5,819 nt of DNA from NCBI GenBank assembly GCA_017430155.1, contig JAFRNO010000193.1, forward strand, positions 1-5,819. Reading direction: 5' to 3'. This document shows, one piece after another, positions 1-5,568 of the stretch (position 1 is the stretch's first letter; every line of letters starts with the position of its first letter). The translations under genes and the position numbers were made by a program. The stretch comes from Kiritimatiellia bacterium. GTDB taxonomy: Bacteria > Verrucomicrobiota > Kiritimatiellia > RFP12 > UBA1067. The notes beneath the pieces were generated by a model, which saw nothing but the letters and a program-made list of their open reading frames with translations, was not told where the DNA came from and did no database searches.

Positions 1-181
1 CGGTAAGGAGTCCGTTCGCGTCCGCATCCGCGAACCCGCGCCGAAACATGGAGGCATCAGAGAAGACATCGCGCCCCAAAGACGTCGTAGCAATGGTGCC
101 GGCTACAGCCAACAGCATCAACCGACGCCAATCGCGTATAGCGCCCCAACGAACGTTCGTTTCAATTTCCCGCTTCATCAT
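1..181 (-). CDS. N-terminal part of an exported protein with an EF-hand/dockerin-like loop (truncated by window edge)
   Basis: An open frame of 60 codons with no stop runs off the left edge. I chose the first of two adjacent ATG codons (181-179; the second is 178-176) because a purine-rich AGGAT repeat lies just upstream. The protein begins with a charged stretch of about 20 residues ending D-W-R-R, then a hydrophobic core L-M-L-L-A-V-A-G-T-I-A, consistent with a signal peptide. The R-R followed by hydrophobic residues is only loosely Tat-like. After the signal comes a segment ending D-A-D-A-N-G-L-L; its D-x-D-x-N-G spacing matches the first half of an EF-hand or dockerin calcium-binding loop. 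It starts 37 bp after the stop of the LamG gene with no terminator between, so co-transcription is likely. Hand-counted GC is about 58 percent, lower than the transport genes to the right. The family cannot be named from 60 residues; another surface or secreted protein related to its neighbour is the best guess. Confidence 0.7.
   Translation of the reverse strand, partial: MMKREIETNVRWGAIRDWRRLMLLAVAGTIATTSLGRDVFSDASMFRRGFADADANGLLT
148..161. repeat. 14-bp perfect palindrome inside the truncated gene
   Basis: The sequence AACGAACGTTCGTT equals its own reverse complement. It lies in the first dozen codons of the left-edge gene, covering the codons for T-N-V-R. It could be an operator or protein-binding site near the gene start, or chance. 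No second copy was noticed in the window. Confidence 0.4.
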
Positions 182-185
182 ATCT

Positions 186-197
186 ATCCTATCCTTT
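186..197 (-). promoter_or_regulatory. Tandem AGGAT Shine-Dalgarno-like site for the left-edge gene
   Basis: On the minus strand the sequence reads AAAGGATAGGAT, two AGGAT copies in direct tandem. The AGGA core of the proximal copy (190-187) is 5 nt from the first ATG and 8 nt from the second, both workable. The distal copy is about 10 nt from the first ATG. This supports the chosen start of the truncated gene and contrasts with the antiporter and LamG genes, which lack such a site. Confidence 0.5.
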
Positions 198-218
198 CGA
201 ATCAGTCGCAGTCATCCG

Positions 219-2762
219 CTACCGGATGAACACCGCGGAGCCGGACGGCGGCGGGGCGGTGTAGACGAGACGCGTACCGTCCTCGACCGTCGCGCGATTC
301 CGGCGCCGGGACGCGTTGAGGCTGTCCGCCAGCGTCTGCAGCGCGGCGGACGAATCCACGCCGCACGCGATGAGCGTCACGCGCCCGCGCGGATGTTCCC
401 AGTCGAACGCCGACGAATCAAGGTCCAGGCCCGCGTCGGCGTCCGCCGTAAGGCCGTTCACGAGCGTGAGCGGCACCGCGCCGTCGGCGCCGTTGCCGTC
501 CACGGGCACCGCGATCCTGAGCGTCGCGCCCGCGCCGACGGAGAGCGAATCGAACACCCGCTCGTCGTCCAGCGTCACCGTGTAATCGCCCGCCGGCAAC
601 ACAGCCGCGTCCGACGCGCCCGGCACCGAACTTGTGTTTTCAACGACCTTCCAGTTCCCGTTCGTGCCGAAGGCGCCGTCTGCCAGGACATCGTCCTGCC
701 TGTTGTTCCACCTAAAAGACCTCGGACCCAGGCCAAAGCGCTGCCGGTCCACCTTGAAGTTGTAGGCCACCTGCGTGGCGGAGAGCGCGCTCGAATACGT
801 GCGGAGGACGTAGAAGTCGCCGGAAAAGGCATACGCGCCATACTCGCAGATCCGGGCGCCGATGTGCACGTAGTTCGTGCCGGGGTCCCACCAGTTGGTG
901 TAGGCCGTGTTGTAATAGGCGGGGGAGCCATCGACGAAGGCCTTGCTGCCGGTCAGGACGCCCGCGACCGAATGGACCCCGGAGAGGGTACGGTTGAAGT
1001 TGGTCGATCCCGCGACGCTGGTCCATTGGGTGTAGGCCGGTCCCAGTGCGAGGAACCTGTTCTGGAGGCCGCCGCTGTACATCATCGTGGACGCGTCATG
1101 ATTCAAGTTCCTGAAGACGGCCTCAAGAGTCGTGTAGGTCTGCTGGACGGTTCCCGTGGCCGCAGGGACGTCTTTGCCCAGGCTCATCAGCGTCATGTCC
1201 GACCACAGGCCCGAAACGATCGTCAGGTCCTGTCCGCCAGAGGCGAGATTCTTCCAGGTGTTGGTGGTCGAGTCATGCAGACCGCGCCCCGCGTTGTCGA
1301 TGCCGTCCCAGTGCGCGGTCAATCCCTCCTGGATGTAGCTCGAGCTCGTGAGGAAACGCTGGCAGTCGATCCGGTGGTTGTGCGCGAGCTGCGCCTTGGT
1401 CAGGCGCTGGCTGTAGAGGCGGATGGCGTACACCTCGCCGTACCACTTGTACTCCTCAACGCCATTCATCACGCGGCCGCCGATGTAGATGGTCGCGGAG
1501 TGATACCACGGATTGTGGATCGTGCCGTCTTCGCGCGGATCGGCATCCTTGAACACGTCGGTCACGATGCCGTTGTCGTCGTACCGGGCCGCCATGAAAT
1601 TGATTTCAGACGGAATGAACTCCTGATAGATGCGTTTCGTGACGACGGATCCGTCATTTACAGTATTGCCCGAAAAGTAGGCCGCAATGCTTGTTGTCCC
1701 GTCGAACACGACGAACCGCGTCCGGAAGCCGCTGTTGAACAGGATGCGCCCGTTGCCGTTCTTGTTCGTCCGCTTGAACACGACCTCGATGGTCTTGTAT
1801 TCCGGCGCGGCCGTCGCCCCGGCCGCCGAGACGCCGTCGACGACAAGCGCGCGCCCTTCCGCGTTCCAGCTGGCGTTGTTCGTGAGCGTCAGGTCGTAGC
1901 CGCCTCCCTTGAGGTTCTTCCACGTCGTCGCGGTCGGGTCGTGCACGCCCGTGCCCGCGTTGTCGATGCCGTCCCACTGCACGAGCAGGCCGTCCTGCAC
2001 GTAGTCCGCGGCCGTGGGACCCTGCTCCTGCGCCACGGACTGGAACCGCTCCAGGTCGATCGCGTGGTTGGCGGCGATCTCCTCCGCCGTCAGCACCTCG
2101 TCGTACAGGCGGATCGCATACACCTCGCCCGTCCAGTTGTACGAGGCGTCACCGCTTTTCCCCGACCTGTTTCCGACGGCCACCTTGCCGTCGCCGACGC
2201 CCCAGCCGTTGCCGAGTGTGCCGGAAGCGCTGGCGACGCCGTTGGAATACACGTTCACAACGCTGTTGCCCGAATATGTTGCCGCCGCCGAACAGAAGGC
2301 CGACGTGTCAAGAGACCAGCCGATGTATTTGGTCGAAGCGGCTCCGTCGAAATAGAGCTTCTTGGGAATGCCCGCAGCCGGGTCGAAGGCGACGATCCGC
2401 GACCCGAGTCCGCTCACGAACAGCAACCGCCCGCCGTTCTGGGCCATCCGGTAGACGACCTCGATCGTCTTGTAGGCGGGCGCCGCGCTTGCGCCCTGCG
2501 CGCCCATGCCGGCGACGAACAGCGCGTTGCCGCGCGGCATCCACCGGCCCTTGGAGGTCAGGGTCATGTCGAGGTTCCCCTTCAAATCCTTCCAGACCGT
2601 CGCGTTGGGATCGTGTACGCCCGTGCCGGCGTTGTCGATGCCGTCCCACTGCGCGATGAGCCCCCTCTGCACGTAGCTCGCACTCGTGTAGGACTCGGCT
2701 AGTGCCGGCAGGGCCAGAACCGCCCCCAACGCCAGCGCGACAAGTGTCTGTTGGTGTTTCAT
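219..2762 (-). CDS. Secreted multi-LamG-domain protein, probably surface-associated
   Basis: The 847-residue protein starts with a clear signal peptide: K2/H3, a hydrophobic core L-V-A-L-A-L-G-A-V-L, and an A-L-A cleavage site after residue 22. Three tandem modules follow at about 29-240, 253-470 and 475-676. Each opens with [SD]-Y-[VI]-Q-x-G-L, continues W-D-G-I-D-N-A-G-x-G-x-H-D and W-K-[DN]-L, and closes with a G-[ED]-[VF]-Y-x-[IL]-R-x-Y strand and a short helix ending in R-F. This order fits concanavalin A-like/LamG_3 jelly-roll domains, which typically bind glycans or mediate adhesion. Residues 680-847 form a beta-rich tail (W-N-N-R, N-W, a V-P-G-A-S-D-A-A-V-L segment, D-Y-T-V-T-L) like the passenger segments of pectin-lyase-type surface proteins. 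I see no catalytic motif, transmembrane anchor, LPXTG, PEP-CTERM or autotransporter barrel; the protein ends F-I-R. A glycan-binding or adhesive role is inferred from fold only. It begins its own transcription unit, with a -10 box 7 nt before the ATG and no normal ribosome site. The signal peptide and the in-frame repeats fix strand and frame. Confidence 0.9.
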   Translation of the reverse strand: MKHQQTLVALALGAVLALPALAESYTSASYVQRGLIAQWDGIDNAGTGVHDPNATVWKDLKGNLDMTLTSKGRWMPRGNALFVAGMGAQGASAAPAYKTIEVVYRMAQNGGRLLFVSGLGSRIVAFDPAAGIPKKLYFDGAASTKYIGWSLDTSAFCSAAATYSGNSVVNVYSNGVASASGTLGNGWGVGDGKVAVGNRSGKSGDASYNWTGEVYAIRLYDEVLTAEEIAANHAIDLERFQSVAQEQGPTAADYVQDGLLVQWDGIDNAGTGVHDPTATTWKNLKGGGYDLTLTNNASWNAEGRALVVDGVSAAGATAAPEYKTIEVVFKRTNKNGNGRILFNSGFRTRFVVFDGTTSIAAYFSGNTVNDGSVVTKRIYQEFIPSEINFMAARYDDNGIVTDVFKDADPREDGTIHNPWYHSATIYIGGRVMNGVEEYKWYGEVYAIRLYSQRLTKAQLAHNHRIDCQRFLTSSSYIQEGLTAHWDGIDNAGRGLHDSTTNTWKNLASGGQDLTIVSGLWSDMTLMSLGKDVPAATGTVQQTYTTLEAVFRNLNHDASTMMYSGGLQNRFLALGPAYTQWTSVAGSTNFNRTLSGVHSVAGVLTGSKAFVDGSPAYYNTAYTNWWDPGTNYVHIGARICEYGAYAFSGDFYVLRTYSSALSATQVAYNFKVDRQRFGLGPRSFRWNNRQDDVLADGAFGTNGNWKVVENTSSVPGASDAAVLPAGDYTVTLDDERVFDSLSVGAGATLRIAVPVDGNGADGAVPLTLVNGLTADADAGLDLDSSAFDWEHPRGRVTLIACGVDSSAALQTLADSLNASRRRNRATVEDGTRLVYTAPPPSGSAVFIR
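735..1340 (-). repeat. LamG-like module 3 (residues 475-676), diverged copy
   Basis: This is the third copy. It keeps the W-D-G-I-D-N-A-G opening and the R-x-R-F-type close but has lost the A-A-P-x-Y-K-T-I-E block (Q-T-Y-T-T-L-E-A-V-F instead) and has F-S-G-D-F-Y-V-L-R-T-Y in place of Y-G-E-V-Y-A-I-R-L-Y. The invariant 20-nt block is at 1291-1310, 666 bp (222 codons) from that of module 2. Confidence 0.75.
1353..2006 (-). repeat. LamG-like module 2 (residues 253-470)
   Basis: This is the second copy, closest to module 1. The invariant 20-nt block is at 1957-1976, 672 bp (224 codons) from the one in module 1. The module has a longer central loop around residues 365-415 (N-D-G-S through D-A-D-P-R-E-D-G). 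Confidence 0.8.
2043..2678 (-). repeat. LamG-like module 1 (residues 29-240)
   Basis: This is the first copy of the tandem module. It shares with module 2 the blocks N-A-G-T-G-V-H-D-P, W-K-x-L-K-G, A-A-P-x-Y-K-T-I-E-V-V and T/Y-G-E-V-Y-A-I-R-L-Y. The codons for W-D-G-I-D-N-A carry a 20-nt stretch (2629-2648) identical in all three modules. Confidence 0.8.
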
Positions 2763-2765
2763 AGT

Positions 2766-2799
2766 GTGAATTATACCAAACTCCTTCCGCCCACCGCAA
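2766..2799 (-). promoter_or_regulatory. Promoter of the LamG gene with extended -10 next to the start codon
   Basis: A consensus TATAAT (2775-2770) is preceded by TGG, giving the extended -10 form TGnTATAAT. A partial -35, TTGCGG (2799-2794), lies 18 bp upstream. Only 7 nt separate TATAAT from the ATG, so a start site about 7 nt downstream would fall at or next to the A of the ATG. The mRNA would be leaderless or nearly so. Confidence 0.6.
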
Positions 2800-2801
2800 T
2801 G

Positions 2802-2828
2802 AAAAAGTCGGCGCGGGAAAGCGCGGCC
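2802..2828 (-). terminator. Candidate rho-independent terminator after the antiporter gene
   Basis: On the minus strand a GC-rich hairpin (GG, a bulged C, CGCG; a 6-nt loop CTTTCC; then CGCG, CC) is followed by GAC and TTTTT (2806-2802). It starts 11 nt after the antiporter stop and just before the LamG promoter. The stem is short and bulged, so termination may be partial. Confidence 0.4.
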
Positions 2829-2838
2829 CCGCAGAGGA

Positions 2839-4872
2839 TCAGCGGATGGAGAGGAGTTCGCGGAGCGCGGCGAGCTGGGGCGGGTCCCCGATCACGACGG
2901 CCACGTCGCCCGCTTCGAACGTCCAGTTGGGGCCGGGGTTGCGGAAGCGGTTCCCCGCGCGTTCCACGGCCACCACGCTCGCGCCCGTCTTCGCGCGGAT
3001 GTCGAGAGAGCGGATCGACTCGCCGATGGCGGGCGAGGCCTCGGGGATGGAGAGATGCACGTAGAAGTCGCCTGGCACGGTGAGCGTCACCTCGCCGCGC
3101 GCCGTCGCCCCGCGCGTGCGGCGGCGTTCGGCGGCGAGCGCGGAGCTGAACCGGTAGCTCGCCGTGCGCCCCGCCCGCTTGAAGCGTTTCCAGCCCACAA
3201 CCGCCGTCGTCAGGAGGAGCGCGAGGATCGTCAGGCGCGCGGGCCGCTCGGGCGGCAGGAGGTTCACGTTGATCATCAGGTTCTGCATGAACGCGAGCAC
3301 GAGCGCGATGGCCCAGCAGGCCCACGTGACGAACTGCCGCACGGCCGCCTTCCACTTCTTGGGCTGACGCGTGCCCGTGAGGACGGCCGCGACGTCGCGT
3401 CCGATCGACACCGCCAGCCCCAGCGCCGGCGCGAGCATCGCCACGCAGAAGAGGTTCGCGACGAGGCAGAAGAAGAAGAGCTTGTGCGCGTCGAAGAAAC
3501 GCGAAAACTGCGCGTAGTCGAGGTGCGCGAGCATCCGGGCGGCGATCGCCACGGCGAAGTTCAGGAGAAACACCGCCCCAAGCCACGTGAAGCGGCTGCG
3601 GAGATGCTTCTGGAGCTGGGACGGCACGGCGGCGTTCCGGAAGCGCTCGAGCCAGTCCTGGTACGCCGCGATCCAGCCGCGCACGCGTTCGGGAAGATGC
3701 GTTTCGCACCAGTCGCCGACGCGGTCCGACGCGCGCAGCATCGCCGGGTTGAGGCACGTGGTGACGAGGGAGACCGCCACGACGACCTGGTAGATGGGGC
3801 TTGCGGAGTCCCCCGTCTGCGTCATGTAGATGAGCGCCACCATGTAGGCGAACTCGCCGATCTGCGCGAGGCCGAACCCGGTCTGCACCGCGTTCTTCAC
3901 GCTCTGCCCCGTGAGGAGCGACATCGCGCAGCAGTTGAACCCCTTCCCGCAGACGACGAGCAGCACGAGGCCGAGGATCAGCGGCAGGTAGCGGAGGCAC
4001 ACCATGGGGTCGACGAGCAGCCCGATCGTCACGAAGAACACGGCCGAGAACATGCCGCGGAGCGGCGCCGCCAGCCGGTGGAGGCGGTGGCGCACGTCGC
4101 TCGACGCGCCGATGATGCCCACGAGGAAGGCGCCGAGCGCGAGGGAGTAGTCGAACTTGAACGCGAGGAAGCTCACGAAGAAGCAGAGGCCGAGGACCGT
4201 GAGGAGGAGCGTCTCGTCGTCCTTCAGCAGCGCCACCTGGTTCAGGAGGCGCGGCGCGAGGACGAGCCCGAACACGAGCACGCCCGTGAAGAACACGAGC
4301 AGGCCGCCGAGCGACATGCCCACGGCGCCCACGCTCATCCCCTTCCCGGTTGCGACGCCCGTCACGAGGGCGAGCACGCCCACGCAGAGGATGTCCTCGA
4401 AGATCGTGGTGCCGAAGATGTAGCGCACGAACGGGCGGTCGCCCCAGTGCATCTCCTCGATCGTCTTCGCGAGGAGCGTGGTGGCCGAATCGCACAGCGC
4501 CGCGCCGAGAAAAAGGCTCTGCACGCCATTCCAGCCCAGGATGCGCGTGCCCACGGTGTAGCCCAGCCAGATCATCATCAGCGTGTCGAAGATGGCCGTG
4601 GGCACGGTGACGTGCTTCACCTTCTTCATGTCGTCCGCGCTGAACTCGAGCCCGAGCGTGAACATGAGGAACACGATGCCGAGCTGGCCGATGGTGCCGA
4701 TTGACTTCGGGTCCGCGAGAAACGACCCGCCCCACGTGTGCTCGCTCATCAGGACGCCGGCGAGCAGGTAGCCGATCACCTTCGGCCACCCGAGGCGCGT
4801 GAAGATGACCGACACCAGTCCGACGGCGGACATCATGACGGCCAGGTCCTGGAAGAAAAGGCTCTCGCTCAT
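2839..4872 (-). CDS. CPA2-family cation:proton antiporter with C-terminal TrkA_C (RCK_C) domain
   Basis: This 677-residue inner-membrane protein probably exchanges K+ or Na+ for protons and contributes to pH or cation homeostasis. The Na_H_Exchanger domain spans roughly 8-380, with family hallmarks G-Y-L-L-A-G-V (34-40), G-I-V-F-L-M-F-T-L-G-L-E (65-76), C-D-S-A-T-T-L-L (127-134), F-E-D-I (158-161), L-G-A-F-L-V-G (246-252), V-F-F-V-T-I-G (278-284) and A-Q-I-G-E-F (336-341). The F-E-D sits where Kef proteins have F-Q-D, so E159/D160 are the likely ion-binding pair. Residues 427-561 add about four hydrophobic segments. Residues 592-677 match TrkA_C (G-E-S-I-R-S-L-D-I, V-V-A-V-E-R-A-G, E-A-G-D-V-A-V-V-I-G-D). 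I see no G-x-G-x-x-G TrkA_N domain, so it is not a standard KefB/KefC. It starts 9 bp after the ABC ATPase stop and lacks a Shine-Dalgarno site; its own -10 box lies 8 nt before the ATG. Ion specificity cannot be read from sequence. Confidence 0.9.
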   Translation of the reverse strand: MSESLFFQDLAVMMSAVGLVSVIFTRLGWPKVIGYLLAGVLMSEHTWGGSFLADPKSIGTIGQLGIVFLMFTLGLEFSADDMKKVKHVTVPTAIFDTLMMIWLGYTVGTRILGWNGVQSLFLGAALCDSATTLLAKTIEEMHWGDRPFVRYIFGTTIFEDILCVGVLALVTGVATGKGMSVGAVGMSLGGLLVFFTGVLVFGLVLAPRLLNQVALLKDDETLLLTVLGLCFFVSFLAFKFDYSLALGAFLVGIIGASSDVRHRLHRLAAPLRGMFSAVFFVTIGLLVDPMVCLRYLPLILGLVLLVVCGKGFNCCAMSLLTGQSVKNAVQTGFGLAQIGEFAYMVALIYMTQTGDSASPIYQVVVAVSLVTTCLNPAMLRASDRVGDWCETHLPERVRGWIAAYQDWLERFRNAAVPSQLQKHLRSRFTWLGAVFLLNFAVAIAARMLAHLDYAQFSRFFDAHKLFFFCLVANLFCVAMLAPALGLAVSIGRDVAAVLTGTRQPKKWKAAVRQFVTWACWAIALVLAFMQNLMINVNLLPPERPARLTILALLLTTAVVGWKRFKRAGRTASYRFSSALAAERRRTRGATARGEVTLTVPGDFYVHLSIPEASPAIGESIRSLDIRAKTGASVVAVERAGNRFRNPGPNWTFEAGDVAVVIGDPPQLAALRELLSIR

Positions 4873-4876
4873 GGCC

Positions 4877-4889
4877 GTGTATTATACCA
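4877..4889 (-). promoter_or_regulatory. Extended -10 element directly upstream of the antiporter start
   Basis: The minus strand reads TGGTATAATACAC, with TATAAT at 4886-4881 and the ATG at 4872-4870, a gap of 8 nt. The ATPase stop codon TAA lies inside the TATAAT. A -35 at 17-18 bp is poor (TTCCGC or TTTCCG), as often tolerated with a TGn extension. A start about 7 nt downstream gives a leader of 0-3 nt. Confidence 0.5.
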
Positions 4890-5568
4890 CATCGCCATTC
4901 CCCGCGGAAAGATGCGCGGCGCGGGCGGAGCGGAGTTCCACGGGGACGCCCCAGGCGGCGGCGATGCGGTCGGGGGAGAGGACGTCCTCCGGCCGTCCCT
5001 CGGCGACGATGCGCCCGTGCGCGAGCAGGACCGCGCGCGTGAAGAAATCCGTGTCGAACGGCAGTTCGTGCGTGGCCATCACCACGGTGCGGTCCAGTCG
5101 CGCGAGGAGCGCCGTCAGCTCGTCGCGGCGGCGGAAGTCGAGGTGCGCGGCCGGCTCGTCGAGGAGCAGCACGGGCGCCTCGGTGGCGAGCGCGAGGGCG
5201 ATCGCGAGGCGCTGGCGCTCGCCGCCCGAGATCGCGTCCATGCGCCGTGCGGCGAGGTCTGCGGCGTCCACGGCCGCAAGCGCGCGGTCCACGGCCTCCT
5301 CGTCCGCGCGCGACGGCGCATGCCAGGCGGAGAGGTGCGCCGTGCGGCCGAGCATCACGAAGTCGCGGCATTTGAGCGCAAGGTCGGTCGGCACGCTCTG
5401 CGGCACCACGGCGGTGCCCGGTCCCGCGAGGGCGCGCAGGAGCGTGGTCTTGCCCGAGCCGTTCGGGCCGACGACCGCCACGCGCTCGCCGGGATTGACG
5501 GCGAGCGTGACGTCGTCGAGCGCGACGACCTGTCCGTAGCGGACGGTCCTATTTCTGATTTCGGGCAT
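4882..5568 (-). CDS. ABC importer ATPase, FecE/FhuC/BtuD type (iron-siderophore, heme or cobalamin uptake), shortened
   Basis: This 228-residue cytoplasmic ATPase would power the adjoining FecCD-type permease. Visible motifs in order: A-loop Y11; Walker A G-P-N-G-S-G-K-T (34-41); Q-loop glutamine Q57 in V-V-P-Q; signature I-S-G-G-E-R-Q-R (113-120); Walker B V-L-L-L-D-E-P (133-139); D-loop A-H-L-D (141-144); H-loop H167 in A-T-H-E-L. The segment V-M-L-G-R-T-A-H-L-S after the Q-loop is typical of the FecE/FhuC branch. Only about 15 residues separate the Walker A threonines from Q57, against about 40 in E. coli FecE as I recall it. The reading frame is intact there, so this looks like a real internal deletion. 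The ATG overlaps the end of the permease gene by 20 bp with no strong ribosome site, suggesting translational coupling. The substrate is not determinable from the ATPase. Confidence 0.9.
   Translation of the reverse strand: MPEIRNRTVRYGQVVALDDVTLAVNPGERVAVVGPNGSGKTTLLRALAGPGTAVVPQSVPTDLALKCRDFVMLGRTAHLSAWHAPSRADEEAVDRALAAVDAADLAARRMDAISGGERQRLAIALALATEAPVLLLDEPAAHLDFRRRDELTALLARLDRTVVMATHELPFDTDFFTRAVLLAHGRIVAEGRPEDVLSPDRIAAAWGVPVELRSARAAHLSAGNGDVV

Noticed and set aside
182..218. A separate promoter or terminator between the LamG gene and the left-edge gene
   Set aside because: The 37-bp gap holds only the AGGAT repeats; I see no TATAAT-like box and no hairpin with a T-tract.
48..2702. An 884-codon plus-strand open frame opposite the LamG gene
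   Set aside because: Its translation is rich in R, V, H and A with no domain or secretion signal, while the opposite strand has a signal peptide and three homologous modules. Long antisense frames are common in high-GC genes, and the repeats on the other strand create repeated text here too.
2781..2788. GGAAGGAG on the minus strand as the ribosome site of the LamG gene
   Set aside because: It ends 18 nt before the ATG, too far for normal initiation, and lies upstream of the -10 box so it would not be in a transcript from that promoter. No ATG, GTG or TTG lies between to serve as an earlier in-frame start.
3055..4704. A 549-codon plus-strand open frame opposite the antiporter
   Set aside because: The product is charged low-complexity sequence (E, H, R, A) mirroring hydrophobic codons of the membrane protein on the minus strand.
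2771..5371. An 866-codon minus-strand open frame spanning the antiporter and ATPase genes
   Set aside because: It is an out-of-frame shadow with a low-complexity arginine/proline/alanine-rich product; both underlying genes have clear family motifs in another frame.
5400..5470. Frameshift or sequencing error in the shortened ATPase region
   Set aside because: The frame is the same on both sides and all flanking motifs are intact, so a frameshift is not needed; an in-frame deletion explains it.
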